NCBI RefSeq assembly: GCF_024323335.1
Contig: NC_066585.1
Location: 342,179,346-342,243,345, forward strand
Direction: 5' to 3'
Origin: Lathyrus oleraceus
Lineage: Eukaryota; Streptophyta; Magnoliopsida; Fabales; Fabaceae
Length of the DNA: 64,000 nt
The position numbers were made by a program, and so were the translations under genes. The notes beneath the pieces were generated by a model that worked only from the letters and a program-made list of their open reading frames with translations, made no database searches and was not told the DNA's origin. Below, one piece after another: positions 14,101 through 25,798 of the stretch; position 1 is the first letter of the stretch, and every line of letters begins with the position of its first letter.

Positions 14101-14287
14101 CTTTTCCTTGTTTTCAAGTACATAGCTTAGAAAAGGCCTTACTCAAAGAAACAAAGCAAAATGGAAGGAAAATGGAGAAAAATGAGTAAATTGTACACAT
14201 GGCATTCTCCATAGAGGTAGCCACAAGGAAGATGACGTGTACCACGTTCCAACGGTCATAAAGACTGGGTCTAGCCAATTTAGGAAC

Positions 14288-14321
14288 ATGGCGGTCGCCA
14301 TCCCTACATGGCGGTCACCAT
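14288..14321. repeat. Paired ATGGCG palindromes upstream of TATA
   Basis: ATGGCGGTCGCCAT (14288-14301; arms ATGGCG/CGCCAT) is repeated as ATGGCGGTCACCAT at 14308-14321, exactly 20 bp on and about 130 bp before the TATA box. A possible cis-element pair in U3; function unknown. Confidence 0.5.
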
Positions 14322-14434
14322 CTTTGATTTTTGCACTTCAGTCAAAGGCAGTTGGAGATTAAGCCCCATGCCTGTTGTTTTTCTCTCACACGAATGATGA
14401 AGAAGTTACATGATTCCCTAGGTATACTACTAGT

Positions 14435-14442
14435 ATAAATAT
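14435..14442 (+). promoter_or_regulatory. Candidate TATA box of the 9943 LTR
   Basis: TATAAATA in a GC-richer setting, with purine/pyrimidine-mixed sequence downstream. It is the only good plus-strand TATA box in the second half of this LTR-like region. Confidence 0.5.
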
Positions 14443-15000
14443 GGCATAAAGTTCATAGTTTTAAGGATCCAAGCTTAGTTGCAACATAGGCCATATATTC
14501 ACACTGTTAAAGTGATAATTCATCACATCAAGGGGTTATAGCACCATTGTTGTTATTAAGTTTGGAGCATCATAGTTGTAACATTTAATCTTGCCGCCAT
14601 TTACATTTCAGTTGTACCAGATTCAAGTCTCCGATTGGAGCAGGTTTTTAATATATTCCACACTGCTTTATTTTGTTTACTCTATTGCATCACTTTACTT
14701 TCTTTACTTTATCACATTGCTTTACTTACTTTTATTTCCTCGCACCACTTTACTTTGATTTATTTTCCCGCACTGCTTTACTTTCTTTACTTTATTTCCC
14801 ACTTATTACTTTCTGTGCAAAAATCTATTTTCAAAGCTCTACATTTATTTGCAAGTTCTTGTTGAAACTCAATCGTACACGTATCAATTTAATATGTAAT
14901 ATCTTACTTTTCAATCATATGTTTTATTGTTTATCGTAACCATGTCCAGCTAAATCATTAGTGTTGGAATGTGAGGACTGTTGATTCGAAGGTACTCCAT

Positions 15001-15640
15001 ATGTTGTCTCTATAAGAGTGATTTTGGGCATGTTTTGACTTTAATATGATTTTTTTGTGATTCATCTGATCGATTACTACGAAAGTAGTACCATGACCAA
15101 GTCGAGTAAGATTAAAAGTCGTCCGACACTTAAGATAAAATTGGTTAGTTTTGTATTAATAAAAATAACAGAAACACTTTATTAATTAATTAGGAAAGTT
15201 TAATATTACTAGGAGGAGGTTTTGAAACTATTTCCTGACGCGTTTATAGGTTTAGAATCCGGTTGTTCGAGCATATGTCGAAAACCCTTTTAAGTTAAAG
15301 TTTTAAATCAAAATTACTTTTCAACTGAGTTAAAGAGCTGATTACATAAAAAAGGATTTTATACTTTAACACAAGACGCGACTAGTGCAGCGTGAGCGGC
15401 TGGTATAGATTAAAGATAAAGTCTAGTTCCGAAAAATTAAAAGTGATGGTTCCTTTTTAATTAACTATTTTTCAAGGAAGAAAACATTGCCCCATAGGTA
15501 GTTCTAATTATAGATAATAGGAGTATTGTTGATTGATGTGTTCCACATTCCAGTATTACATCTTTGAATTCATTTAAAAGTTATTATTTTCATTATGTTT
15601 ATGTTCTAAACATTCTTGTTATCGCCTTAAATAAACACCA
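15001..15640. other. Unassigned sequence between LTR-like region and Ogre pol
   Basis: About 640 bp of AT-rich, TE-like sequence with no frame or boundary that I recognise. The Ogre RT homology starts abruptly at about 15641, so a junction (deletion or insertion edge) lies here. Confidence 0.4.
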
Positions 15641-16329
15641 TAGTCAAAGGTTTTGTCGGCCGCTTGAACTATATCTCAAGATTTATATCGCATATGACTG
15701 CCACATGTGCGCCAATATTCAAGCTTCTTCGGAAAGATCAGTCTTGTGATTGGACCGAAGATTTACAGAAAGCTTTTGATAGTATCAAAGAGTATCTGCT
15801 CGAGCCTCCGATTCTGTCTCCTCCTATTGAAGGAAGACCTTTGATCATGTACTTGATTGTGCTTGAAGAGAGTATGGGTTGTGTTCTTGGTCAGCAAGAT
15901 GAATATGGGAAGAAAGAATATGCAATTTACTACCTCAGTAAGAAGTTCACCGATAGTGAGACTCGATATTCTATGCTTGAAAAGACATGTTGTGCATTGG
16001 CTTGGGATGCTAAGCGTCTGCGCCGATATATGTTGAATCATACTACTTGGTTAATATTCAAGATGGATCCAATCAAGTACATTTTTGAGAAGTCAACTTT
16101 AACTAGGAGGATTGCTCGTTGGCAGATGTTGTTATCCGAGTATGATATCGAATACCAACCTCATAAAGCTATTAAAGATAGTGTCTTGGTTGACCATTTG
16201 GCTCACCAACCTATTGAAGATTATCAGTCAATACAATATGATTTTCCTGACGAAGAGATTTTGTACTTGAAGATGAAAGATTGTGATGAACCATTGCTTG
16301 AAGAAGTGCCAGAACCTGGTTCCCGTTAG
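15641..16329 (+). pseudogene. Ogre RT C-terminal end and first RNase H (element A)
   Basis: Translation from about 15641 gives the RT tail GRLNYISRFISHMT and FKLLRKDQ, then the RNase H-like module with ESMGCVLGQQDEYG, YYLSKKFTDSETRYS, TCCALAWDAKRLR, MDPIKYIFEKSTLTRR, WQMLLSEYDIEYQ and DHLAHQPIEDYQS. The RT palm with the catalytic YxDD lies upstream and is absent. The first RNase H lacks an obvious catalytic Asp at the expected start (YLIVLEESMG), in line with the known degeneration of this domain in Tat elements that gained a second RNase H. The frame ends at a TAG at 16327-16329, and homology continues beyond it. Confidence 0.85.
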
Positions 16330-16710
16330 GGCATGGTATTTGATTGAGATGTTAATTCGTATGGTAATGGCATTAGGGCAGTGATTATTACTCCTCAGGG
16401 CACTCATTTTCCGCTTACAACTAAATTGACCTTCAAATGTACAAATAATATGGCTGAATATGAAGCTTGCATTATAGGGCTTGAAGAATCCATTATTCTC
16501 AAAATCAAATATCTGGATGTCTATGAAGATTTGTCTTTGGTTGTGAATCAAATGAAAGGTGAATGGAAGATGAATCAACCCGGTTTGATACTGTATAAAG
16601 ATTATGCGAGGAGGATTTCAACTTTCTTTACAAAGGTTGAGTTTCATTATATCCCTCGAGATGAAAACTAGATGGCAGATTCTCTTGCAACGTTGGCTTC
16701 CATGATTGTG
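16330..16710 (+). pseudogene. Ogre archaeal-type RNase H (element A)
   Basis: Second RNase H, a hallmark of the Tat/Ogre lineage. Motifs: YGNGIRAVIITPQGTH, FKCTNNMAEYEACIIGLEE with the catalytic Glu, YLDVYEDLSLVVNQMKGEW with the next acidic residue, PGLILYKDYARR and FHYIPRDEN. In-frame stops at 16345-16347 (next to the first Asp) and at 16669-16671 (before MADSLATLAS) disable it. In the family this domain is fused between RT-RNase H and integrase, and so it is here. Confidence 0.85.
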
Positions 16711-17310
16711 GTGAAATTTTGGAATGAAGTTCCCAATTTGACTGTGATGCGTCTTGATAGGCCAACTCATATATTTGTCATTGAAGAAGTCAAAGATAAA
16801 AATCCATGGTATTATGATATCAAATGTTTCCTCCAAAGTCAGATTTACCCGCCTGGGGCATCTTTGAAAGATAAGAAGACTTTGAGAAGATTAACTGGTA
16901 ACTTCTACCTGAATTATGATGTGCTTTATAAGAGAAATTTCAATATGGTTTTGCTCAAATGTATGGATAGACACGAAGCATACCTGTTGATGACTGAAGT
17001 CCATGAAGGTTCCTTTGGTACTCATTCCAATGGACATGTTATGGCAAAGAAGATGTTGAGAGCAGGTTACTATTGGCTGACAATGGAATCTGATTGTTTC
17101 AAGTTTGTCAAGAAAGGCCACAAGTGTTAAATTTATGCAGATAAGATTCATGTTCCTCCGACACTATTGAATGTCATTTCCTCTCCATGGCCCTTCTCCA
17201 TGTGGAGAATTGATATGGTTGGCATGATTGAGCCCAAAGCTTCAAACGAACATCGTTTCATTTTGGTGGCTATTGATTACTTCACAAAGTGGGTTGAAGC
17301 GCATCGTATG
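16711..17310 (+). pseudogene. Ogre integrase, zinc-binding part and core start (element A)
   Basis: Linker then the HHCC region: HEGSFGTHSNGHVMAKKML, GYYWLTMESDCFKFVKKGHKC. A TAA stop at 17128-17130 follows the last Cys region. The catalytic core then starts with PWPFSMWRIDMVGMIEPK, containing the first Asp of the DDE triad, and HRFILVAIDYFTKWVEA. The reading frame changes at about 17310. Confidence 0.85.
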
Positions 17311-18053
17311 CAAATGTGACCAAGCAGGTGATGGTTCAGTTTATCAAGAATCAGATTATATGTTGTTATGGTGTGCCAAGTAAGATCATTACTGATAGTG
17401 GACCAAACTTGGCCAATAATATGGTAGAAGCTCTTTGCAAAGACTTCAAGATTGCACATCATAATTCTTCTCCCTACATACCAAAGATGAATGAGGTTGT
17501 TGAAATTGTGAATAAGAACATTAAGAAGATCACTCAGAAGATGGTTGTAATATACAAAGATTGGTATGAGATGCTCCCATTTGCTTTGATTGGGTACCGT
17601 ACATCCATTCGCACTTCAACAGGGGAAACCCCTTTCTCTCTTATTTATGGCATGGAAGATGTGCTCCCCGTGGAGGTTGAGATCCCATCATTGCATGTTT
17701 TGATGGAAGCCAAGTTAACAGAGGTTGAATAGTGTCAGACTAGATATGACCAGCTGAATTTAATTGAAGAGAAGAGATTGACTGCCATGTGTCATAGTCA
17801 ATTATATCAGTAGAGAATGAAAAAAACTTTTGATAAGAAGGTCAAGCCTCGTGTGTTCAGAGAAGGTGACCCCGTGCTCAAGAAGATTCTATCTTTCAAA
17901 CCTGATGCTAGGGGCAAATGGACTCCTAACTATGAAGGCTCATATGTTGTTAAGAGAGCCTTTTCAGGCGGTTCTTTGATTCTTACAACTATGGATGGTG
18001 AAGAGTTCACACGTCCTATGAATGTCGATGCAGTCAAGAAATACTTCGCCTAA
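17311..18053 (+). pseudogene. Ogre integrase core and C-terminus (element A)
   Basis: Continues in a new frame: CYGVPSKIITDSGPNLAN holds the second Asp and VEIVNKNIKKI the Glu of the DDE triad, then MLPFALIGYRTSIRTSTGETPFSLIYG and VEVEIPSLHV. A TAG at 17730-17732 and another just before 17817 interrupt it. The C-terminal part has FREGDPVLKKIL, GKWTPNYEGSYVVKRAFSGG and NVDAVKKYFA before the terminal stop at 18051-18053. All expected landmarks are present despite the breaks. Confidence 0.85.
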
Positions 18054-18071
18054 AAAAGAAAAAAACAACTC

Positions 18072-18150
18072 GCTAAGTTGAAAACCCGAAAGGGCGACTT
18101 AGGCAAAAATGAGCGTCTCGGTGAATTGAAAACCTGAAAGGGCGGTCCAG
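18072..18150 (+). repeat. Repeated nested-hairpin element after pol stop
   Basis: Outer arms CTAAGT (18073-18078) and ACTTAG (18097-18102) enclose CCC-GAAA-GGG (18085-18094), a GNRA-type tetraloop hairpin. A second, weaker copy with TTGAAAACCTGAAAGGGCGG follows at 18126-18145, so the motif is a direct repeat about 48 bp apart. It starts about 20 nt after the pol stop, inside the transcript. Confidence 0.65.
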
Positions 18151-20035
18151 GAAAAAATTAGAGACATCAAACCGAAATTTATCCCGGTAGATTGACTACT
18201 TCATCTCTGGGCAATCTAGGCAAAAATTAGGGATTATGGCAAGTAACTGCATTCGGCTGGTCCTGATTGTTGAAGCGATTTTGAGCAGTCATTTGGTTAT
18301 GATTCATCATTCTCAACCGAAGGAAAACACAATGGATTTTGAAGTTGGTAGGGAGAGTAGTGATCATTTTAATAAATGCATCCCTTTTCCATGTAAAATA
18401 CCATTTTCAAACTTCGTAAAAATCCATGGAGTCTCGCCATTTGCGGACTACCATTCTATTAAATAAAGTTGAGCTTTTATCCAATTTATTTCTATTCTTA
18501 TTTGTTTCTGTTTTAAAATTGAATTTTTATGATGATAATTTTGAAATAAATAAATGAATAATCATTTTTCTTAAAATAATAAAGCACTTACTTTAAGAGT
18601 AATCGATTTCAAAAGGGAATGTCAATAGCAATCTCAAGGATGGTAAGTCTTGTGTGAAGCATTTATTTGTCTTCCCTGAGCATTTGGTGACTTTATCTTC
18701 CCCAACAGTTCGTCATTCATTCCCAGCATGGTTGATAAGTCTCTCCCCGAGTAATTTATCATCCACAGTAGAGTTGGTGGATGGTTTGTCTTCCCCAGCT
18801 GAGCTGATGATCTGTCTCTTTTACAATTCATATTTCTCTAGCCGAGACATTCATGTTTTTGCACTCCCTAGTTCGTGACTTGGAGAATGAACCCTGGATT
18901 ATCTTGGAACCTTTATTTGGTCTCCAGATCCCTAGTGATTTGTTGCATAGCCGTGACAGCTTCTCCCCTGTGTGAGTCGGCAGATCCGGTTGATATTGTT
19001 GTGCCTTAGAATTGGTTTATTTCTTAATCTCCAAGAAGAATCTAATGATTATCGTAGAAGTTTTTGTGGTCTTTGATTTGTTATGGCAAATCATTGTGTC
19101 CCCAACAATTGATCGAATCCCCAGTAGAGCGTCTGGTTCTCCTCACTCAGAGTTTCATCTCTTGTTTGTGACTTGAGACCCCTTAGATTTCCACCTTTTG
19201 ATAGAATCTCTTTCGCCAGTGGTGTTTGGAGCAGTATTATTGGTGTCCCCTACAAGGTTGTCCCCCATTTGATATGATGTTGAATTAAAATTCCCCGCAC
19301 TGTTGACTTGTTAGAATCCTCAGCAGATCCCTCTTTATCCTCAACATTTTGATTTGGATGCATGATTCTCCATGTCCTTCCCCAACCAGGGTTGAATTCA
19401 TCTTGCAGTTATGATTTTATATCCTCGGTGATTTATTTTCATCCCTAGCAGGTTCTCCAGTTGGCGCTCCATCTTGTTGAGATTAGTCGAACATCTAGTT
19501 GTGATGATCCAAAACTACATTATTTGTATTCTTTATGCTCGTTTTTCGGTATAATCATATACATACTCATGCATATGCATGCATAAAACACATCATTAGA
19601 TATCTCATTATGCCTTTTTATCACATTTGATTTTTCTTTTGATCCCCTGCCTTGGTGATAATTATCTCCCCATGCAGATTTGGTGTGTCTGTCCTCCTTC
19701 AATTGAAGAGTTTCAGCCAATTAAGCAGAAAAAGTTTATCTTTTCTCCTTTCCCCACTGAGTTATTTCCTCGTGGATGATTATTATTTCAGTTTCCTCCC
19801 TAGTTCATTATCTAGATGGAACCACTTCCCTTGAGTTGAGTCTTGTTTGACCGTTTCTTTCTAATTACTACCTAGATAGATCTTTTGATCCCCCGAGAGT
19901 TTCTTGCCCAGTAACTGATAATATTCTTCTTGATGTTGAGTGCTTTACCTGTGTTAATTTACCTATTAAGTGGTAAAAGGTAACTTACTTCTTTGATTTT
20001 CTCCAGCGGATTCGTTTCTCCGTTTCCCCAGCAAG

Positions 20036-20690
20036 TCTATCCTTGATATGTTCATCTTAACCGATGACTGATATTCTTTCTTTGGTATTCTACCCAGTGA
20101 AAAGGTGGTTGTAATCCCTATTTGTCCCAGAACAGTTCATCCTTGATATGTCCATTTTAAATAGTGATGAATTGTCTATTTCTATGGTATTCTACCCAAT
20201 AATCGGTAGTTGTAATTCCTATTTGTCGTTTTCTGCCCGGTAACTGGTAGATATAAATCCTATTCCCCGTTAGAGTTTATCCTTGATATCTTCACTCTAA
20301 TCGGTGACAGATTTTCTCTTTCGTTGGTCTTCTATCCCCACGAATAGTTGTAAACCCTATTTTTTCGGTAGTTTATCCTTGATATGTTCATTTTAACCGG
20401 TGACGGTATTCTTCCTTTGAGTTTATCCTTGATATGTTCACTTTAACCAGCGACTGATACTCTCTCTTTGGTCTTCTGCCCAGTAACAGGTAGTTGTAAA
20501 TCCTATTTGGCTTCCTTTCCCCAGTAGGTCATTCTTACCTAGTAACCGGTAATGAATATTCCTCATTTTCCTCAGCGAGTCATCCTTGATATGTTTTCCC
20601 TAACCAGTAACAGATGTCCCTCTGTCCGAGTATCTTATCTTCTTACCCAGTAACCGGTAGTAGATAATATATCTCTTTTACTCCTGTGTT
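20036..20690 (+). repeat. Diverged tandem repeat in Ogre 3' UTR
   Basis: Six or more variants of TCCTTGATATGTTCA followed by a TTTTAACC-GGTGAC-like block (near 20041, 20142, 20281, 20367, 20427 and 20585), alternating with TCTACCCAGTAACNGGTAG-like blocks. Spacing varies from about 60 to 160 bp. Matches the variable minisatellites known in Ogre 3' UTRs. Confidence 0.7.
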
Positions 20691-21188
20691 GAAGTTTCTT
20701 TCTTCCCCAGTTGAGTTTGGTTTTGTATTTCTTTGAGGAATCGATTCCCTTTTTGCGTGAATATTTCAGTCTTGTTCTGATTTACGCATTTCCCCAGCGG
20801 GTGTTGTCTGTTGTATTGGTGTTATCCTAATACATGCAGTTTCCCTTTTTCCCCAACCGAGTCTTTCCACTGATTTATTTTCATGGAAAATCCCCTCGTA
20901 TCTCCAGTAGTTTTCAAGACGTAGCATGGCCTACACATAGCTTTTATCCCTAGAGTCTTTGTCTCCCCAGTGAATTTTCCTTATGGAATGCATTATGCTC
21001 CTGTGGACTTTCAGTCTTTCCTGGATTATTTTCCTTTGTGGCTGTATATGCCCCACACAGATTATTTTTGAATATGCATCATAAGGTCTCTTAGGGACCA
21101 AAATTTGTTTCTAGATGTTGTTATTTAAGACCATTCTACTGAGTTGATATGAAGATTTTAACCTTCACATCCTCAGCTAGAATATCCT

Positions 21189-21202
21189 TAAATAGGGGCA
21201 TC
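21189..21202 (+). other. Polypurine tract of Ogre A
   Basis: AAATAGGGGCAT directly before the LTR start TGTAAGACC. Position and composition fit the plus-strand primer. Confidence 0.65.
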
Positions 21203-22715
21203 TGTAAGACCCCAATTATGACCCTAAGATCCCTCATGCTATCTCATCATTTGCATTGGCTTTGGGATCACACCTTGGCATCCTTCTTACCCCTTATTCA
21301 CTAGGTATGCATTTGGAGAGATCACCAAGCACATTTTATTGTATCATAATTTATTTCTTTTATTTACTAACCAAAATACCAAAAATATGTCTATGTCTAA
21401 CTTTGTTTCTTTTGTAGGTAGTGTGTGTGTCCATCTGTGCCTCACCAAGCTCATACCTAGGGTTTGAGACCCTAAATATAAAGGATCAATCAAGAAAAGG
21501 TTCACAATGGCTCTAAGAATCATATATGGACCCCCATGTTCTTCATTTGTCAATTTGACCAAGAATTCATCAAGAGATTGAAGCTTGTTTGCCTTGGAAG
21601 CCCTAATTCATCTAGGTATCTTGTGTGACTTCCTCATCAAGTTTCTTCAACAATTGGTCAAAGATATAAAGTTATACTTAATTTTACACCAAATCAAGCA
21701 TATATGTTCCTCCATAAGTCCTAAAGATCAAGATAACTTCAAGTTTGCAAGTTGGTTAAAGGAAGTTGACCAGAGAAAGTCAACTAGTCAAAACTAGGGT
21801 TCCCTAGACCCTATCTCCTACAGTGTTTGTCATATGAAAATGATTCCAAGAAAAACTTTAATTATTATGACATTCCAAACAACTTTCATGTTGGAATCAA
21901 GATCTATTTTTTCTTGGAAATTCATTTTTTATGGTGAACGATTATAGGTTATTTTGTCTGAGCTCTAGTTAGGAGGTCAACTTCCAAGGACCATAACTTG
22001 CTCAGTATTTATGATATGAAGTCCATACAAATTTCATGATCAATTTCAAGATATCTTCTCTAACTTTTATTCTTTGAGAAATGGCATATTCTACTTGCAA
22101 GGGCATGTGCCAAGAGGAAACATTATAGGTCATTTTGGGCCATTACCATTGAACAAGCATTTTTCCTCAACTTCTAAAATGCATAACTCCCTCATGCAAA
22201 ATACAAATGATGTCAAATTTGTGACCAAATTTAATAGGAATGAAATATATACAACTTTGGTGAAGAAACCATTTTCATTTGAAGCTCATAGAAAAAGTTA
22301 TTCAAGATGGAAGAAATGGTCATTTGACTTGGGACTTAGAAACTTTTCAATCATGTTTGATTTCTCCAACTTCCACCTCAAAATTCATCATGATCCAAGA
22401 TCCAAATGGAAAATTGTTCAACATAAAAGTTGTTCCCCTTAATGTCACCTTTCCAAATCATCCAAGATCACTTAATTTGGACAAGAATTGAAGGACTTGC
22501 ACATGGTTCCTTTTGTGGGCTTGTTTTGGCAACATATGAACTCAAATGAATATTTCCTTTTGCATGCTTCCATGTGATGACTTCAGTATCATCCATGCAC
22601 GAATTGGAGTTGGATTGAATAATTGATTGATCATAATTCAATTCTCATGCACCCATGCACCAATGTTGTTTTTTTTTGCCAAAATTGAAAAGGTTGAAAA
22701 CTGAATTCCATAGCC

Positions 22716-22723
22716 TATAAATA
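22716..22723 (+). promoter_or_regulatory. TATA box of Ogre A LTR
   Basis: CCTATAAATAC, matched at the equivalent place in the other LTR (40356-40363), with conserved ACCCTGCCCAAGCTTTG-type sequence downstream. Confidence 0.65.
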
Positions 22724-23044
22724 CAACTGCATTGCCTCAAGAACAACACACATACCCTGCCCAAGCTTTGCAAAGCTATCTTAGAACCCTACTCCATAGA
22801 ATTCCTTGAAATTTTCTTTTAAATCAAGTTTGAATTTCACCTTCTGTTTTGAGATTTAAACTCCAAGGATTCATTGCCATTTTCATCTCAATTGGTCACT
22901 GCAAGCAAGAGGAGGAAGGACCAAGTGAATTCATATCAAGATCAAGCCAAATCATTGCTACCCGAAGGTGATTTTTCCAAACTTCAAACCTTCGATTCTA
23001 ACTCAAATCTTCTCCATTCTCTTTGATTATTGGTTTTCTGAAGT

Positions 23045-23101
23045 CCTACCAATGTAGGCAACAAGACTGAGTTGCTTTGAGGTCAAATCAAAGCAACTCA
23101 G
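23045..23101 (+). ncRNA. Two conserved hairpins in Ogre LTR transcript (copy 1)
   Basis: Small hairpin CCTAC-CAAT-GTAGG (23045-23058), then a perfect 14-bp hairpin: arm CTGAGTTGCTTTGA (23067-23080), loop GGTCAAA, arm TCAAAGCAACTCAG (23088-23101). It lies about 350 nt after the TATA box, so it is transcribed. Annotated as a structured RNA element of the LTR, not as an independent gene. Confidence 0.55.
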
Positions 23102-25798
23102 ATCGTGCACCTCAAAATTTAATTCCTCATATCTCTTAATATATTTGGAATTGGACAAAATTGAGGTCAGATTCGAGCTCCTGAGCATTTTTCCTTTGAT
23201 TTAGTGTACTCACTTTTTATTTTAGTGAAGGTTGGTGGTGGACCAGTTCGGTGAGGTCCACCGGAGAAGGAGACCAGAGTTAAGGCTTCACTGGTACGTT
23301 GGCACCTTCCCAGCCTTCTGATCTGATTCAAATGTTTTAATCATGGCCCTTGGTTCTAATTATCACGCGTGTGGCGCATTGACTTGGTTCCACCATGTTC
23401 CCTATGTGCGTGGCCATCAGATCTGCCACCTCAATTAATGAGGGAGATCTGATGGCCCTTGTTTTTTTGTATTTTATTTTATTTTTTTATTTTCTTTTAA
23501 TTGCTTATATTTTGTTTAATTCATAATAATTTCATTTTTAATCCAAAAAATAAAGGACTTTCACCAAAAATCTTCAAATATTTTCCTCTTTCATATTTTG
23601 AATTAAAATTATTTTTTTGGATTAACTTTGATATTTTAATGAATTAAATGTTTTTTTGGCTTATTTTTAATTATTTTAAAATACTTTTGACTTTCTAAAA
23701 ATTGTGAAATTTTTTGTCTAAGGTCCTTTGACCTTGCTTGACCTAAGATAAATCCCTTGGCCATTTATTTGGTGTTTTGAAGGATTTGATATTTTGTCCA
23801 TTTTAAAATGCATTTTAATTCATTTTTAATTGGATTTTCAATTGAATAAATGCTTAAAATTTATGTTGATCCATTTTTATGGTCTTGTGATGTTTGACTT
23901 TCTGTTTGGCCTTGATCATGGTTGATTTGACTTTTGTTTGACCAATACTATTGGATTTAGGGGATTGATGAAATGTATATTTAATCTCCCAAAATGAATG
24001 GATAGTATTAATTAGATGAAATTTCTCCTGTGATCAATTTGGTTTTCTATTTCCCCCTCCCTCTTCATCTTCATCCCTATTCTTTCCTAATCCATCATTG
24101 ACCAATGAAGTCTCTTCATGTCCAATGCTTGTTGATTCATCAATGACCTTGTGTCAGATGAATCAAGATAAGCCAGAATGAGATATATCCTCCCTCCATT
24201 TCTTTTAGTGTGTGGTATGTTTTAGGAGTTTTGTTATTTGTACCAAATAACATGCATTAACACCTATATTTTTATTGCCCGGCCTCAGATAGTTGTAACT
24301 TATACATAAGTCCAATTATGATTGCTTAACATAAAGCTAAATTTGATCAAGAAGGCATAACATTCTAGTAAGTGAGATTTTAAGTCTCCCATTCTTCGTG
24401 GCATTGTGTGAAGACCTGACCTTTTTTCCTTTCATGAGAGCTAGTGGTATACCTGTTGATTTACCCAGGTTGGAGCCCTTCTCATGGATTATGTCTTGGT
24501 TCAAGGATTCATACTTGTGAATGAATGGTTGAGTGTTCTCCAAAGAATGACTTAACCAATTAAAACTCATCCTTAATATTTGACTAACACTTGACTAACT
24601 TTTATTCATATTGCTTTATTTTTCAAGTTATTTACTTAATGCAATTTAAATTTCAGTACCTTTATCATTCATATGTCATTTACATTTCATGCAACTTGCT
24701 TATGTTTCAACCATTTTCACTTTGCTCACTTGAGCCATATATTGTGGTTGTATATATTATTTGTCTGTGGTCTTAGGACCTTAAAGTACATAATAACAAC
24801 AAAAACCCTAAAAACATCTTGGTGGACTGTTGGACTTGATATGAACTTTTGGACTTAGGATAGGCAACCTCCCTATGCTTTAAGGACTTGGCCAATGCCA
24901 CTATTATGAGAATGAGCTATCCTTGCCTTTACCTTTCATCTGATACAAGAGCCCTGATGGACTTTGACTCATCTGTCACTTTGACTTTGTGCTTGTTTGT
25001 TATACTGTTATTATTATTGATATCTGATGTTTGTTCTAAGTTGATCAAGGGATATATTTTCATCTGATGCATTGAAAGAGATGGAAGGCTGCTAACTATT
25101 GGATTGCTTTCTTGGATAGTTTGGCTATCTTTATCTGATGACATGGCCTTCATATGATTTGCTTGGATATTTCTTATGCTTGTTGCTTGCTAAATTCCAA
25201 GGGAAAATGGGTTTCCATATGACATTCTTGTCTGTTGGATTGTATCACATTGGTCACATCTTTTCAACCCTTAACTTTTAATTTTTGTCTAGGATAGTCC
25301 CTTCATCTCCTCCCACTTCTTAAATTTCAAAAATCTCTCTCTCTTTTCAAAAACTTTATTTGTTAAAACTAATTCACTAACTTCTTTGAAATTTTTACCA
25401 TGAACTACCAGGTTTTGATCCCTCATTTTTATGTTGGTACGTAGGCATAAGACCGAAGGTCTTGTCAAACACAAAAATATAATTAATGAATTCTTTTCTC
25501 ATCCCCTCACTCTATATTTTTTTATCAAACATCATTTAGACCAAATCACTTTCACACAAAAAAGGGCTCCCTAGGAGTACATAGGACACTTTGGATGCTA
25601 ACACCTTCCCTCTGTGTAACCAACCCCTTACTTGTAATCTCTGGAATTTTATTAGTTTTAATTTGAAAACTTATTATCTTTGGGTTTTGTTTGTACTTTT
25701 TCCCTTTTACTTTGGAAACAATAAAAATGCGATGGAGACTCTGGTTTTACTGATGTCAAGTTTATCCATAGCTTGATGGTCATGAATTTACCGCTACA

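Larger units (their letters stand above)
9943..15000 (+). repeat. Long LTR-like region, TGTTATACCCC family
   Basis: Begins TGTTATACCCCAAAAGTC exactly where the copia relic stops, and shares composition and blocks with 48877-51857: TTCATTCAAGTC-rich stretches and the same GTTGACTTTGGTCAA inverted repeat. A TATAAATA box at 14435-14442 fits an LTR promoter. The right boundary is uncertain: I see no clear CA end or primer site, and unassigned sequence continues to the pol fragment at 15641. It resembles the outsized LTRs of Tat-lineage elements. No gene was found inside. Confidence 0.5.
18054..21188 (+). other. Ogre 3' untranslated region (element A)
   Basis: About 3.1 kb between the pol stop and the polypurine tract without coding homology. 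Long 3' UTRs with variable repeats are a known Ogre property. It is pyrimidine-rich, with many TTCCCCAG and CCCAGT motifs, and holds a structured repeat at its start and a diverged tandem array near its end. Confidence 0.75.
15641..25798 (+). mobile_element. Ogre element A, 5'-truncated
   Basis: Order on the plus strand: end of RT, RNase H, archaeal-type RNase H, integrase, about 3.1 kb 3' UTR, polypurine tract, 3' LTR. The 5' LTR, ORF1, gag, protease and most of RT are missing. The LTR ends at 25798, directly against the gag of a minus-strand Ogre-like element, which suggests A inserted there. Confidence 0.8.
21203..25798 (+). repeat. Ogre A 3' LTR (4596 bp)
   Basis: Starts TGTAAGACCCCAATTATG and ends CATGAATTTACCGCTACA. 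It is colinear over its whole length with the 38845-43641 LTR, at roughly 85-90% identity by eye. TATAAATA at 22716-22723 defines U3 of about 1.5 kb and a very long transcribed part of about 3 kb. Near its end are the family-typical GGATGCTAACACCTTCCCT-like block and a decayed GGAGACTCTGG, equivalent to the primer-site-like motif seen intact in the other copy. Confidence 0.85.
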
